DNA from: Moraxella caprae DSM 19149 | GTDB taxonomy: Bacteria > Pseudomonadota > Gammaproteobacteria > Pseudomonadales > Moraxellaceae | Direction of reading: 5' to 3' | Assembly (NCBI RefSeq): GCF_000426885.1 | Contig: NZ_AUGF01000005.1 | Location: 40,300-104,299, forward strand | DNA length: 64,000 bases | Shown: positions 54,221-63,518 of the stretch, one piece after another | How the letters are laid out: each line of letters begins with the position of its first letter | How positions within the stretch are numbered: position 1 is the first letter of the stretch | Program-made: the position numbers and the translations under genes | Notes under the pieces: model-generated | Told to the model about the DNA's origin: nothing | The model's database searches: none | What the model saw: only the letters and a program-made list of their open reading frames with translations

Positions 54221-54958
54221 TCAACACAGCTCACGCACCGCCATGACAAATCGCCGTCCGCCCAGTCCTGCCACGTCCGTACGCATGAGTGTGTCCGCCC
54301 GACCCAAAAACTCATCTCTACCCATCAGGCTCGCCCCCAAACTCATCAAATGCGAATTTTCCAGTTGGCAATCCACGAGTGCCACGCCCTGCCGTTGGCA
54401 TAACTGCATGAGCCCCCAAAATGCCACCTTTGAGCTGTCCGTTGCCCGATGAAACATACTCTCACCACAGAACATCGCCCCGATATTTAGCCCATACAGC
54501 CCGCCTATCAACGCACTAGCTTGTGGCTCACCTTGCCATATCTCCACGCTCACCGCCACACCAAGCTCGTGCAGTGCAGTGTACGCCTGTATCATCTCAT
54601 GCCCTATCCACGTCTCATCGGCATAGGCTCGTGGCTCACTACACGCCTGTATCACATCGGCAAAGGCGTGATTGGTCGTCAGCGTCCATGTGGACTGGCG
54701 AGCCTTACGAATGAGCGATTTTTTAGGGATAAAGTCGCTGGGCGTTAGCACACATCTGGGATTGGGTGACCACCATGCTATCGGCTCGTCATGAAACCAC
54801 GGAAACACCCCAGAGCGGTAAGCGTGCAACAGCGTTGCCACCGACAAATCCGCCCCCACGCCCAAACACTCTTGGTCATCAGATAAGGTTTGCACCCCTT
54901 GTCTAAAATCATAATGGCAATCATCGGCTAAGGCGTGGATTTGGTGAATGTTTATCAT
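54221..54958 (-). CDS. aat: Leucyl/phenylalanyl-tRNA-protein transferase
   Basis: Aat adds Leu or Phe to Arg/Lys N-termini, marking proteins for ClpS/ClpAP (N-degron pathway). The 245-residue product has GVGADLSVATLLHAYRSGVF, PWFHDEPIAWWSPNPRCVL, YADETWIGHEMIQAYTALHE, GGLYGLNIGAMFCGESMFHR and QLENSHLMSLGA. Length and motifs are normal. It is followed (minus strand) by the rhomboid gene about 150 bp away, so probably not an operon. Confidence 0.96.
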   Translation of the reverse strand: MINIHQIHALADDCHYDFRQGVQTLSDDQECLGVGADLSVATLLHAYRSGVFPWFHDEPIAWWSPNPRCVLTPSDFIPKKSLIRKARQSTWTLTTNHAFADVIQACSEPRAYADETWIGHEMIQAYTALHELGVAVSVEIWQGEPQASALIGGLYGLNIGAMFCGESMFHRATDSSKVAFWGLMQLCQRQGVALVDCQLENSHLMSLGASLMGRDEFLGRADTLMRTDVAGLGGRRFVMAVRELC

Positions 54959-55430
54959 AAATAAAAAGGTTAATTTAAAAATTTAAAAAATAAAAAATAA
55001 GGTGTGATAAATTATGATTGGCATTGTTAATTCAATATACCTATGGGTGGTTTTGTAGGGGGCAAATTTTACAATATACAGCTAACAAAATTGAATTTTA
55101 CCACGGAAACTGTTCGCCCTAAGCTATTTTCCGTCATGGTTCGACAGGCTCACCACGAACAAAAACCGTAGCACTTTTTCATTTTGTAGAGTGTATCTTT
55201 CAACTGAACAATTTTATGATCAATCAGTGAGTTTGGGTAAATTTATTTTCCCATTTATCATTTTAAAAAAACATCTTGGAGCATTCCTACCATTGATAAT
55301 ATTTTAAATCAATTTCATAAAACAAAAATCTACCCCCACCAACAACCCATCATTCAGACCGCTTTAAATTTTAAAACACACCCCCATTAATGGCAAGTGT
55401 TATTTTTAATTCAACAAAACAGAGAACATT
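54959..55430. other. Non-coding interval with remnants of two repeat families
   Basis: This gap between divergent aat and hslO has no gene. It holds an inverted, degraded copy of the GTTCGTGGTGAGC repeat (55101-55173) and a solo fragment CCTACCATTGATAATATTTT (55286-55305), which matches the end of miniature element copy C. The rest is AT-rich. The hslO promoter must lie near 55390. Confidence 0.55.
55101..55173 (-). repeat. Degraded copy of the 122-bp element core
   Basis: Read on the minus strand this gives ACGGTTTTTGTTCGTGGTGA, then GTCGAACCATGACGGAAA and AGGGCGAACAGTTTCCG, matching the core of the element at 12915-13036. The GACTTCCTGC terminal repeats are not seen. Confidence 0.65.
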
Positions 55431-56333
55431 ATGTTAAATAAAGATTATCGCCAACGCTTTTTTATTGAGCATTCGCCCGTGCGTGGCGATGTGGTGCGAC
55501 TGTCCGACAGTTTTACCACCGTGATTAGCCAAAAAGATTATCCCCCTGCCATCAAAGCCTTATTGGGTGAGATGTTGGTGTCGGCAAGCCTGCTCATCGG
55601 CACGCTCAAAATTGACGGCAAATTATCCATTCAACTGCAATCATCAGACGACAGCTCACCCCTGCGTTTTGCCATGGCAGAGTGTGACCACTCATTAGGA
55701 CAAGAGCTGGGGGAGGTGCGTGCGTTGGCAAGTTTTGACAACAGCGATGATAAGCAGGCGTTTTGGCAGTCGCTTGGCACCAGTGATGATGCTTTTGCCG
55801 TCATCAAAACAGGCGTGCTATTTATCAGCATTCACCCCAACTTTGGCGAGAGCTATCAAGGCATTGTCGAGCGTGTGAGCGACAACTTAGGCGAGTGCCT
55901 AGCCCACTACCAAAAACAATCCGCCCAAATCCCCACCATTATCAAACTTGCCACCGATGAGACCACAGCAGGCGGACTGCTCGTGCAACTGTTGCCTCAA
56001 TCGGACACCGACAAAGAGAACGACCCTGACCTATGGGACAGATTAAGCGTACTCACTGGCACCATCAAGGCGGACGAGCTGACCGAATTGCCTGCCGATG
56101 AAATCCTATATCGCCTGTATCACGAAGAAGATGTGGTACTGCCCGAACCCACCCCGCTTGGCTTTGCTTGTACTTGCTCGCCCGAAAAAAGCGAAGGGGC
56201 GATTTTGCAACTAGGACATGATGAAGCCCTAGAAGTCGTGGACACTCATGGCGGTACACTCACGCTCGATTGTGGTTTTTGTGGTAGGGAATACCGTTTT
56301 GATAAAGATGATATTAAGCAGTTATTTGCGTGA
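55431..56333 (+). CDS. hslO: Hsp33 redox-regulated molecular chaperone
   Basis: Hsp33 is a cytoplasmic holdase activated by oxidation of four zinc-binding cysteines. The 300-residue product shows RFFIEHSPVRGDVVRLSDSF, LLGEMLVSASLLIGTLK and DGKLSIQLQSS in the N-terminal domain. The C-terminal zinc centre is FACTCSPEKSEGA with DCGFCGREYRF (CxC and CxxC). A terminator follows. Length is normal. Confidence 0.96.
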   Translation: MLNKDYRQRFFIEHSPVRGDVVRLSDSFTTVISQKDYPPAIKALLGEMLVSASLLIGTLKIDGKLSIQLQSSDDSSPLRFAMAECDHSLGQELGEVRALASFDNSDDKQAFWQSLGTSDDAFAVIKTGVLFISIHPNFGESYQGIVERVSDNLGECLAHYQKQSAQIPTIIKLATDETTAGGLLVQLLPQSDTDKENDPDLWDRLSVLTGTIKADELTELPADEILYRLYHEEDVVLPEPTPLGFACTCSPEKSEGAILQLGHDEALEVVDTHGGTLTLDCGFCGREYRFDKDDIKQLFA

Positions 56334-56353
56334 TACGTCCTACCCCACCAACG

Positions 56354-56377
56354 CCCACTGTCATGCAGTGGGTTTTT
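56354..56377 (+). terminator. Terminator after hslO
   Basis: CCCACTG and CAGTGGG (7-bp arms, 5-nt loop) followed by TTTTTATT. Confidence 0.8.
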
Positions 56378-56430
56378 ATTGGTGAAAAATATTGGTATAA
56401 TGGGCGATATATTATTATCATGGAGATGTC

Positions 56431-56667
56431 ATGATTGTAGAAATCCCCCAAGAATTACAAGTGATGATAGAGTACCGTGCCAAACAACAAGGCATATCAT
56501 CACACGCCTTTGCCGTCAAAACCTTAGAGCAGGCGGTCAATCCAAGTTATGCCAATGGCGATTTTAATTTTGATTTGGCACGCATAGACCAATCTATTAA
56601 AAGCGGACGTATTGATGTGCCTGATTTTGATGATATGGATGAATTTTTGGCATGGGTAAATTCATGA
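56431..56667 (+). CDS. Putative antitoxin of a RelBE-like pair
   Basis: This is a 78-residue protein with a helical N-terminal DNA-binding-like half (IPQELQVMIEYRAKQQGISS, HAFAVKTLEQAV) and an acidic flexible tail (RIDVPDFDDMDEFLAWVNS), the usual RelB/DinJ layout. It overlaps the RelE-like toxin start by 4 bp (ATGA). A GGAGATGTC ribosome site precedes the ATG. The frame is intact although the toxin is shifted. Confidence 0.75.
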   Translation: MIVEIPQELQVMIEYRAKQQGISSHAFAVKTLEQAVNPSYANGDFNFDLARIDQSIKSGRIDVPDFDDMDEFLAWVNS

Positions 56668-57025
56668 AAGTTATTTTTACCCCACAATTTAAATTATGGC
56701 TAAAAAATTATCCAAAAGCCGACCAAATTAAAATCGGTTTGTTCGTAGAACACGTCAAACAGTTTGGACTTAACAACTTGCAAGGACGCAACAAATCATC
56801 AGACAACGTCCCCACCGATGACCCAATTGGCTACAAAAAGTCAAATATGCCCAAGCCTATCGCCTGTGGCATTACCATATCGGCATACCTGATTATGCAG
56901 GCGAATTTGGCGACATGACCAGTGAATACATTTTGCATTATCAGCGTTTTGATGATGAGATTGTCATCGTGGACATGTCCGCCCACCCGCCTTTTGAACT
57001 ACCTAGCATAGACCGCCTAATCTAA
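56664..57025 (+). pseudogene. RelE-like toxin with a single-base frameshift
   Basis: From the ATG at 56664 the frame reads MKVIFTPQFKLWLKNYPKAD, then IKIGLFVEHVKQFGLNNLQG, a RelE/HigB-type start, to PTDDP near 56824. There the frame shifts. The continuing frame reads NWLQKVKYAQAYRLWHYHIG, then SEYILHYQRFDDEIVIVDMS and ends at 57025. Adding one A in CCAATTGG (56823-56830) would restore a ~121-residue protein. As written the ribosome runs into a wrong C-terminus and stops at 56918. A real mutation, a slippage site or an assembly error are all possible. Confidence 0.75.
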
Positions 57026-57027
57026 CC

Positions 57028-57639
57028 ATGCCAATCCCCACCCACATGGACGGTAAAACCGCCGACATCGCCAAAGACGGCTTTTCGGTCATGTATGAGT
57101 TTTACCCAAACCACCCCAGAGATTACCCGATTTATCATGATTTTGATGACAGCATGGTATTGTCACAGCATTTACCAACGTTGTTGATATTTGGTGTACT
57201 GGCAATCAGCCTTGGCAATGTGTGGCTCAATATCTTTATGGGCAATCAGTCGTTTTGGAACGCCCTGCCCTTTACGGTGATTTATTTATTGCTTGCCAGA
57301 TTTGCCTTGTTTTTGTTGTACGCTCATATTTTTATGTGGCGACATCATAATACGATGATTGAGATTGATAAAGAGTATATTGCTTTTGTCAAGCATTATA
57401 CCGACCGTGAAAAAACGGTCATCGGTTTTGATAGGATTTATCATGCCGAGCTAAAACAACGCACCCAAACGGAATTTAGCGATGACGGTCTTTATTACAA
57501 AAAGCACAAAAGCACGATTGGTTATGCAAGCAATCTATTTGGCATGGGTGAGCAAGCAAATCATATCGTAGGCGACATCATACACACTATGCAAGCATAT
57601 CATGACAGTCATGATGTGAATTTGCCAAAAGTGAATTAG
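57028..57639 (+). CDS. Membrane protein of unknown function with two central helices
   Basis: This 203-residue protein has two hydrophobic helices (about residues 52-71 and 81-105) between a soluble N-terminus and a soluble C-terminal half (RHHNTMIEIDKEYIAFVKHY, FDRIYHAELKQ). No family is recognised. It begins 2 bp after the end of the RelE-like remnant. Its stop TAG (57637-57639) consists of the TA target site plus the first G of miniature element copy C, so the original C-terminus may have been longer. Confidence 0.65.
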   Translation: MPIPTHMDGKTADIAKDGFSVMYEFYPNHPRDYPIYHDFDDSMVLSQHLPTLLIFGVLAISLGNVWLNIFMGNQSFWNALPFTVIYLLLARFALFLLYAHIFMWRHHNTMIEIDKEYIAFVKHYTDREKTVIGFDRIYHAELKQRTQTEFSDDGLYYKKHKSTIGYASNLFGMGEQANHIVGDIIHTMQAYHDSHDVNLPKVN

Positions 57640-57842
57640 GGCGCACCTACCATTGATAACATTTTTATAAAATAAGATGAGAATTTGACAATTTCAACCA
57701 ATTTTTGCAATGAAAAATGGCTAAATCTTGTTTTTCATAATAAAAGCTTGTTTGATAGAACGACTATCAAACTTCACTTTTTCCTTGAAAAACGTGCGAT
57801 TTTTCTCATTTTTCATTGCAAATACCAAAGGCAGGCACACCC
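57639..57842 (-). repeat. Miniature inverted-repeat element, copy C (204 bp, reverse orientation)
   Basis: It is flanked by TA (57637-57638, 57843-57844), with ends GGGCGCACCTACC and the inverted GGGTGTGCC. In reverse complement its core matches copy A closely: TTTGCAATGAAAAATGAGAA, TCGCACGTTTTTCAAGGAAA, GATAGTCGTTCTATCA, TAGCCATTTTTCATTGC. Like copies A and B it has no ORF. It separates the 57028 gene from the convergent matrixin-like protease gene. Confidence 0.8.
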
Positions 57843-57875
57843 TATATTAAACAAAAGTTCTTTTATAACAATAAA

Positions 57876-58802
57876 CTACCGATACAACGTCCGCTCATTT
57901 AACAAATCAATGTCCGCCTGTTTTAGCTCAAAATTATGCAAATCCTGCTCACTGGCATAGGGGTACATAAGAGCAGTAGGGTCATCATTATGCCCGATAC
58001 TAAGGGCATGACCCAGCTCATGAGCCAACACCAACCGCAAATCATCGATATTTTCAAATTCATAGACATCAATCTTATGCCCGTCAAACTGCCCCTTGTG
58101 AAACTCTCGGGGTGTTAGGCGAGCATTGGCATGGTCAATGGCGTGATTGATATGCCCTGCCTTGTGATTGATGTCATCTACCGCTTGGTTAAAGGCGTCT
58201 TGGGAGAGCTGATAAGCGTCAATTTTGGCATTTAGGGCTTGCTGATTGGCTCGCAACTGCTTTTCTATGCCTAGCAAGCGTTGGCGTTCGTTTGGGTCGT
58301 GGGTGTGATTAATAAGATGAATGGTGTGGTTATATTGCTCTTGCCAAGCGGTCAGCTCGGTTTGCAAACGGTTAAACTCATCATGCAACGCCTGTCTTTG
58401 GCGTGCCAGATTGTCCGAGTCTCGTCTGTGATTTTGTTGTAGGGTATCAAGCTCCTGTTTGATTTGTTGGCGTGCTGTGGTTTCCATTTGTCGCTCATCA
58501 TAGATGAGGTTGATACTCACTTTTGCACTGTCATCATAGACGAACCACTGCCGACCTGTGCCGTCATGCCATATCATCACCGCTTCATGGGCAAGGCGTT
58601 TGACTTCATCATGGCTTAATCCAAAACGCTCGTCCACATCGCCAATACGATACCGCACTCGCAAATCGGTTGGATAAGTCAGCCGATGAATCAAACTATT
58701 ATAGCGAACCTGTGGCTCGGTGTGGGTCTGATAGGAGAAAAACCCAAGCACCAACACCACGCTTGCCAATATCATCAGCCGAATGATTTTTAACAACGTC
58801 AT
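57876..58802 (-). CDS. Matrixin-like zinc metalloprotease with membrane anchor
   Basis: The 308-residue product has an N-terminal signal anchor (IIRLMILASVVLVLGFFSYQ). A long central coiled coil follows (about 120-225, rich in Gln, Asn, Arg and Asp, with EFNRLQTELTAWQEQYNH). The C-terminal metalloprotease motif is LAHELGHALSIGHND (HExxHxxGxxH), followed by DPTALMYPY with the Met-turn. The early part, SLIHRLTYPTDLRVRYRIGD, resembles matrixin prodomain regions. It is probably periplasmic; the substrate is unknown. It lies 36 bp downstream of orn, same direction. Confidence 0.85.
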   Translation of the reverse strand: MTLLKIIRLMILASVVLVLGFFSYQTHTEPQVRYNSLIHRLTYPTDLRVRYRIGDVDERFGLSHDEVKRLAHEAVMIWHDGTGRQWFVYDDSAKVSINLIYDERQMETTARQQIKQELDTLQQNHRRDSDNLARQRQALHDEFNRLQTELTAWQEQYNHTIHLINHTHDPNERQRLLGIEKQLRANQQALNAKIDAYQLSQDAFNQAVDDINHKAGHINHAIDHANARLTPREFHKGQFDGHKIDVYEFENIDDLRLVLAHELGHALSIGHNDDPTALMYPYASEQDLHNFELKQADIDLLNERTLYR

Positions 58803-58837
58803 TTATTTATTCAAATCAGAGAATGACTAACGTCAAA

Positions 58838-59422
58838 TTAATCTAGTAATTTAAAAAAATGCTCACGATAATGGCGTAACTCACGAATAGAATCCCGAAT
58901 ATCATCTAACGCCAAATGCGTTCCGCCCTTTTGGTAGCCACGAGCGACATCAGGTCGCCAGCGATAGCACAGCTCTTTGACACTAGACACATCTAAGTTA
59001 CGATAATGAAAAAACGCTTCAAGCGTGGGCATTTGTCTTGCCAAAAAGCGTCTGTCTTGACAAATGGAGTTGCCACACATGGGTGACACCCCTTTATCCA
59101 CCCACTTTGACAAAAATTCAATGGTCGCCTGCTCGGCATCTGCCAATGCTACCGTACTACGGCGGACACGGTCGGTAAGACCTGATTCTCGGTGCTGGCG
59201 AGTACACCATTCGTCCATGCCGTTTAGCACCGTATCGGGTACTTTTATGGCAAACACAGGACCTTCGGCAAGAATATTAAGATTATCATCGGTAACAATG
59301 GTCGCAATCTCAATAATCTCATCTTTTTGAGTGTCAAGCCCTGTCATTTCTAAGTCAATCCAAATGAGTGCTTTTTTGGGTTTTTGGGTGGGTTTGGGGT
59401 GCGTGATATGAATCTTGGACAT
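58838..59422 (-). CDS. orn: Oligoribonuclease
   Basis: Orn degrades RNA dinucleotides to mononucleotides and finishes c-di-GMP (pGpG) breakdown. The 194-residue product has the DEDDh motifs: [50 protein letters not shown] and [14 protein letters not shown]. Length is normal apart from a 15-residue basic/Pro-rich N-terminus. An AGGAACATC ribosome site precedes the ATG. Confidence 0.97.
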   Translation of the reverse strand: MSKIHITHPKPTQKPKKALIWIDLEMTGLDTQKDEIIEIATIVTDDNLNILAEGPVFAIKVPDTVLNGMDEWCTRQHRESGLTDRVRRSTVALADAEQATIEFLSKWVDKGVSPMCGNSICQDRRFLARQMPTLEAFFHYRNLDVSSVKELCYRWRPDVARGYQKGGTHLALDDIRDSIRELRHYREHFFKLLD

Positions 59423-59533
59423 GATGTTCCTAATTTGGGTAAATTATCTCTTGGACAATCTGATATTATAAAGAAAAAAAGCAAGGAATAAAAACAAAAT
59501 GGGACAACCGCCCCACTTTATTTAATCAACCAA

Positions 59534-60196
59534 TCAACTAAATCGCTTGGGAGCTTCGTCATAGACATGGGCATGGTATTGTCGCATTTGGCGCTCCATG
59601 ACCGTGGCTATCGCCGCCGAAATCATGTGCTGTCCGATACTTTGGATATGCTCCGCTCCAACCATGTCCTTGACCTTATCAGCAAAGGCAATACTTACCA
59701 ATGCTTCATCCGTCCCCACTTCTCGCAGGACGAGCGAGCCACTCTCCACTTCAACAAATTCCAAAATGGCTTCTTTGGCACCAAAACGTGGTCTGCCCCG
59801 CTCATCTATGGCTGACTCATCGCCCTGCTGTGCATAAACTTCTTCGCTGATGTCTGCCTTGACCGCTTTTTTGCAGGTGCGTTTTGGCTTGGCAGTTTGA
59901 TTATCGGTTTGGCTTTTGGCTTGATTGTCAGTATCTTTGGTGTTTTTGGCTTGACTGGCTCTGGTTTGTTTTGGCTTGTTTTGGTTTGCCTTAGCTTTTG
60001 CTTTTGTGCTTTTTGGCTGACCTGCGGTGTCGCTCACCGCTGGCACATCGCCTACTTGTACATCAAGGGCGACATCTGCTGGGTCTTTTTTCTTGCGGGT
60101 GCGTTTGGGTTTGTCTTGCGAGTGCGTTTGGGCAGAGACAGACACATCATCTGTCATTACGCCCTGCTCTGCCTGCTTGTCGGATTGCTTTGCCAT
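59534..60196 (-). CDS. Low-complexity protein with conserved C-terminal domain, unknown function
   Basis: I chose the ATG at 60196 (220 residues). The first ~115 residues are repetitive Lys/Thr/Gln/Ala-rich sequence (KPKRTRKKKDPAD, KSTKAKAKANQNKPKQTRAS, KPKRTCKKAVKAD), probably disordered and nucleic-acid-binding by charge. The C-terminal ~90 residues look folded: RGRPRFGAKEAILEFVEVES, LVSIAFADKVKDMVGAEHIQ, ISAAIATVMERQMRQYHAHV. I do not recognise the domain. Upstream is orn's opposite flank and then the divergent receptor gene. Confidence 0.65.
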   Translation of the reverse strand: MAKQSDKQAEQGVMTDDVSVSAQTHSQDKPKRTRKKKDPADVALDVQVGDVPAVSDTAGQPKSTKAKAKANQNKPKQTRASQAKNTKDTDNQAKSQTDNQTAKPKRTCKKAVKADISEEVYAQQGDESAIDERGRPRFGAKEAILEFVEVESGSLVLREVGTDEALVSIAFADKVKDMVGAEHIQSIGQHMISAAIATVMERQMRQYHAHVYDEAPKRFS

Positions 60197-60390
60197 AAGA
60201 TTGCCCACTCTTAGCGTACTTTTATATCATTAAAAACCATCTTTATATTATGGCGGTTATGTCGGTAAATTTCAAGTAAACTGCCAAGCTGTATTTCCCT
60301 TTTATCCATCATCATACGCTTATTTTTTAAACGATAAACACCCAAACATCAAATAAAAGCATTTGCTAGATTTTTACAAATAAATATAAA

Positions 60391-60409
60391 GATAATAACT
60401 GTTATTATT
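60391..60409 (+). promoter_or_regulatory. Fur-box-like site upstream of the TonB-dependent receptor
   Basis: GATAATAACTGTTATTATT matches about 13 of 19 positions of the Fur consensus GATAATGATAATCATTATC and is itself palindromic. It lies 113 bp before the receptor start codon, in the 60197-60521 gap, next to an A/T-rich promoter-like stretch. Iron control by Fur is inference. Confidence 0.5.
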
Positions 60410-60521
60410 TACAAAGATAATTTTTTAAGGTAAAATGCCTTGTTTGTTGTCATTTTGTATGTATTCTTACAGCTTGATAATACCCACAGGACTTTTGTTT
60501 TATTTTTATAGGCATGGCTCT

Positions 60522-62990
60522 ATGCGTCAATACAACTTTCCCAAAAAATCATTGCTCGCCCTACTCATCCCCACCATGATGTGCCACGCCATACAGGCTC
60601 ATGCTGATGACAGCCCAGAACCCGAAGTTCATCTTGGACATGAGACGATTACCATTAGTCGCACACCCCAAGAGCAGGTCGGCAAAGAAATCATTACTAG
60701 GCAAGAGCTAAACCAAGAACTTATCCAAAACACCAAAGATTTGGTGCGTTATAGCCCTGATGTCGGCATTGCTGATAGCGGTCGCCGTTTAAAAGGTTTT
60801 GCCATGCGTGGGGTGGAAGGCAACCGAGTGGCAGTCGCCATTGATGGGGTGAGTATTCCTGATTCAGAAGAAAACTCATTGTATGAGCGTTATGGTAACT
60901 TTAACAGCTCTCGGGTTACGTTGGACTCTGAGCTGGTTCGTGGTATTGACATGGTCAAAGGTGCTGACTCTTTTAACATGGGTGGGGGCAGTTTGGGTGG
61001 GGGTGTGAACTATCGCACCTTGCAAGCGAGCGATTTGATTCAAAGTGGGGATTTTGGCGGAGTATATCGCACAGGATACGCCACCAAAAATAACGAATGG
61101 TTTCACACGCTTAGCATGGGTTATGATAACGGCATCATAGACATGGCACTTGTATATTCCCAAAGACGTGGGCGTGAGACTGAAAGTCGTGGCGGTGATG
61201 TTACGCCTTGGTACAGCTGTTATAGCGAATCCGCTTGTCAAGAGTACGCCACCTATGGGGCTTCACGCATGACACCCGACCCCGAAAAGCACAAAAATCA
61301 GAGCTATTTGGCAAAATTGGGCTGGCAAATCAATGACGACCACAGAGTCGGCTTATCAGTCAATGGAGCGAAAAATTCATCGGATACCACCGAGCATTCA
61401 TATTCGCTAACATCGTACTGGCGTGATGCTACCGATAAGCAAGACATTACCAACACTAATCTTTATCATGAATGGCTACTAAATACCAACTTTTTAAGCA
61501 AAATCCGCACCGACATTGATTATCAAAAAGTCGATAACCGTTCTATCAATTATAAGGGCAATAAAAACTGGCGCGATAACAGTCGCACACACCTTGTCAA
61601 TCTGGACGACCGATTATTTAACAACAAATACAAACGTCTAAGCATTGGGGTAGAATCGCCGACTTTTGGCATTAAAAACACCGAACATCGCATGAGTGCC
61701 AAAGTGTTTGTTGCCGAACGAGATTTTAAAAACATCAACATCGATGACATTTATAACAGTGCAGGCGTGATGACTGACCGTGAGATTTACACCATTCAGC
61801 ACCCCATGAATACCCGTCAATACGGCTTTACCTTGCAGGATAATATCCGCTTTGGTAATGCTTGGTCGGTCAATGCAGGGCTACGCTACGACCACGAAAA
61901 AATCAAACCACAACCCCTTGATGTTACTTGTGGCAAAAAGTACGGCTTTGGGGTATTGTGCGAGAATGTAGATATGAATGGAGCAACCTTTAAAAACTGG
62001 ACAGGACAGTTTGGTGTGGACAAACGCCTAAATGACACATGGCGAGCGGGCTATCTTGCCAGTACAGGCTATCGCAATCCCACATCGTCCGAGATGTTTT
62101 TTACATTCCAAAGTGGCTTTGGCAACTGGTCAGCAAACCCCACCCTAAAAGCCGAAAAAAGCCTAAATCACACGCTATTTTTGCAAGGCAACGGCGATTA
62201 TGGCAAGCTAGACGTGGGCATTTATCACAGCAATTACAAAGACTTTTTGTTTGAAACAGAGACAATCAAGTACGAACCCAACAAAAACTACGATGAAATT
62301 TTTTGTGATTATTGGGGTGGTGATGCGTGTCGAAAAGCTTATCCAACCTATTATCAACAAATGGTGAATGCAGACAAAGCCCATATTTCTGGCATTGAAT
62401 TTAAAGGTGAGTTGGCACTAGACAAAGTAACGCCCCTGCCCACAGGATTTAAAGGGTCTTTGAATGTCGGTTATAGCCGTGGCAAATTATCAGGGTTGCA
62501 AAACGCCAGTTTACTCTCTATCCAACCCATGAAAGCGGTTTTAGGACTTGACTATGAAAGCCCAACGGACAAATGGGGCGTGTTTACTCGCACAACCTAC
62601 ATGGGTGGCAAAAAAGCCAAAGATGCTCAATATGTGCGTGCCATATCCAATTGTTTAGAATACAAAAAAGACTGGTACGGTCAAGACACATCAACGTGTT
62701 TGACAGAAGTACCTGACACCACAGTTGAAAACTACAAATGGCTTAATAAATCTGCGGTAACGTTTGACGTGTTTGGTTATTACAACATCAAAGATAATGT
62801 TACTTTGCGTGCAGGGATTTACAACGTCTTTGATAAAAAATACCACACTTGGGACAGCTTGCGTGGCATTAACTCACTTGACCAAGGCAAGGCAGGGGCA
62901 AGCAATTCGGTGGACAGACAAGGTCAAGGCTTAGAGCGGTTTTATGCCCCCGGTCGTAACTACGCATTATCGCTAACCTATGAGTTCTAA
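60522..62990 (+). CDS. TonB-dependent hemoglobin/transferrin/lactoferrin-family receptor
   Basis: This outer-membrane receptor probably takes iron or haem from a host protein. I chose the ATG at 60522 (822 residues), which gives a good signal peptide (MRQYNFPKKSLLALLIPTMM, cleaved after QAHA). The mature start has a TonB-box-like ETITI segment. The plug shows LVRYSPDVGIADSGRRLKGF, AMRGVEGNRVAVAIDGVSIP and VKGADSFNMGGGSLGGGVNY. Barrel features include TGYRNPTSSEMFFTFQSG and the C-terminal GLERFYAPGRNYALSLTYEF with terminal Phe. Cys pairs in extracellular-loop-like regions (PWYSCYSESACQEY) suit a host-binding surface. No lipoprotein partner precedes it. A frame open from 60435 is unlikely to be the start. 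Confidence 0.9.
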   Translation: MRQYNFPKKSLLALLIPTMMCHAIQAHADDSPEPEVHLGHETITISRTPQEQVGKEIITRQELNQELIQNTKDLVRYSPDVGIADSGRRLKGFAMRGVEGNRVAVAIDGVSIPDSEENSLYERYGNFNSSRVTLDSELVRGIDMVKGADSFNMGGGSLGGGVNYRTLQASDLIQSGDFGGVYRTGYATKNNEWFHTLSMGYDNGIIDMALVYSQRRGRETESRGGDVTPWYSCYSESACQEYATYGASRMTPDPEKHKNQSYLAKLGWQINDDHRVGLSVNGAKNSSDTTEHSYSLTSYWRDATDKQDITNTNLYHEWLLNTNFLSKIRTDIDYQKVDNRSINYKGNKNWRDNSRTHLVNLDDRLFNNKYKRLSIGVESPTFGIKNTEHRMSAKVFVAERDFKNINIDDIYNSAGVMTDREIYTIQHPMNTRQYGFTLQDNIRFGNAWSVNAGLRYDHEKIKPQPLDVTCGKKYGFGVLCENVDMNGATFKNWTGQFGVDKRLNDTWRAGYLASTGYRNPTSSEMFFTFQSGFGNWSANPTLKAEKSLNHTLFLQGNGDYGKLDVGIYHSNYKDFLFETETIKYEPNKNYDEIFCDYWGGDACRKAYPTYYQQMVNADKAHISGIEFKGELALDKVTPLPTGFKGSLNVGYSRGKLSGLQNASLLSIQPMKAVLGLDYESPTDKWGVFTRTTYMGGKKAKDAQYVRAISNCLEYKKDWYGQDTSTCLTEVPDTTVENYKWLNKSAVTFDVFGYYNIKDNVTLRAGIYNVFDKKYHTWDSLRGINSLDQGKAGASNSVDRQGQGLERFYAPGRNYALSLTYEF

Positions 62991-63008
62991 TAAGCCCAAC
63001 CTTTGTTA

Positions 63009-63036
63009 TAGACCTATCTTATGATAGGTCTTTTTA
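63009..63036 (+). terminator. Terminator after the TonB-dependent receptor
   Basis: GACCTATC and GATAGGTC (8-bp arms, 4-nt loop) followed by TTTTTAAT, 20 bp after the stop. Confidence 0.85.
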
Positions 63037-63248
63037 ATTACCAATTACAACAAAACACACCATTGAGCGATGCAATTTTCGTTCATAGCAAATTCATTAA
63101 ATCATGACAAAATCCACTTTTTGGCAAGTTTAAGACCAAGTTCAAACAAATGGGTCTCATGACAAACTCCAAATCATTAGGGCGTGCTGAGACTTTATGG
63201 CACTATTTGCAAATGATAAATATAGCTATTTAACTTCAAAAACCACCA

Positions 63249-63333
63249 AAACCGTTCGTGGTAAGCTTGGGAAGCCTAACGGTTTTCCTGCTCGCAGGCA
63301 GGCTCAGGGCGAACGGAAAACCTAGTTTGGCAT
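63249..63333 (+). repeat. Second degraded copy of the 122-bp element core, in the 62991-63518 gap
   Basis: AAAACCGTTCGTGGTAAGC, then CCTAACGGTTTTCC and AGGGCGAACGGAAAACCTAG follow the same order as the element at 12915-13036; the terminal repeats are only partly visible (CTAGTTTGGCA). The same gap also holds a solo TAGGGCGTGC end (63178-63187) and no gene. Confidence 0.65.
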
Positions 63334-63518
63334 ACTTTTTGGACTACTATCCTTGAGTTTAATTAACCATATTTTAGATTTTGCATCAAAAAAACAACTC
63401 CTATACCACAATGTTCGTATACATTTAAATCTTAAGAATTTCTAAAAATATTTAGATACATACTGCAACATTATTTATTATTATGTTATAATATATCCTA
63501 TCATATAGGAGATTTATT

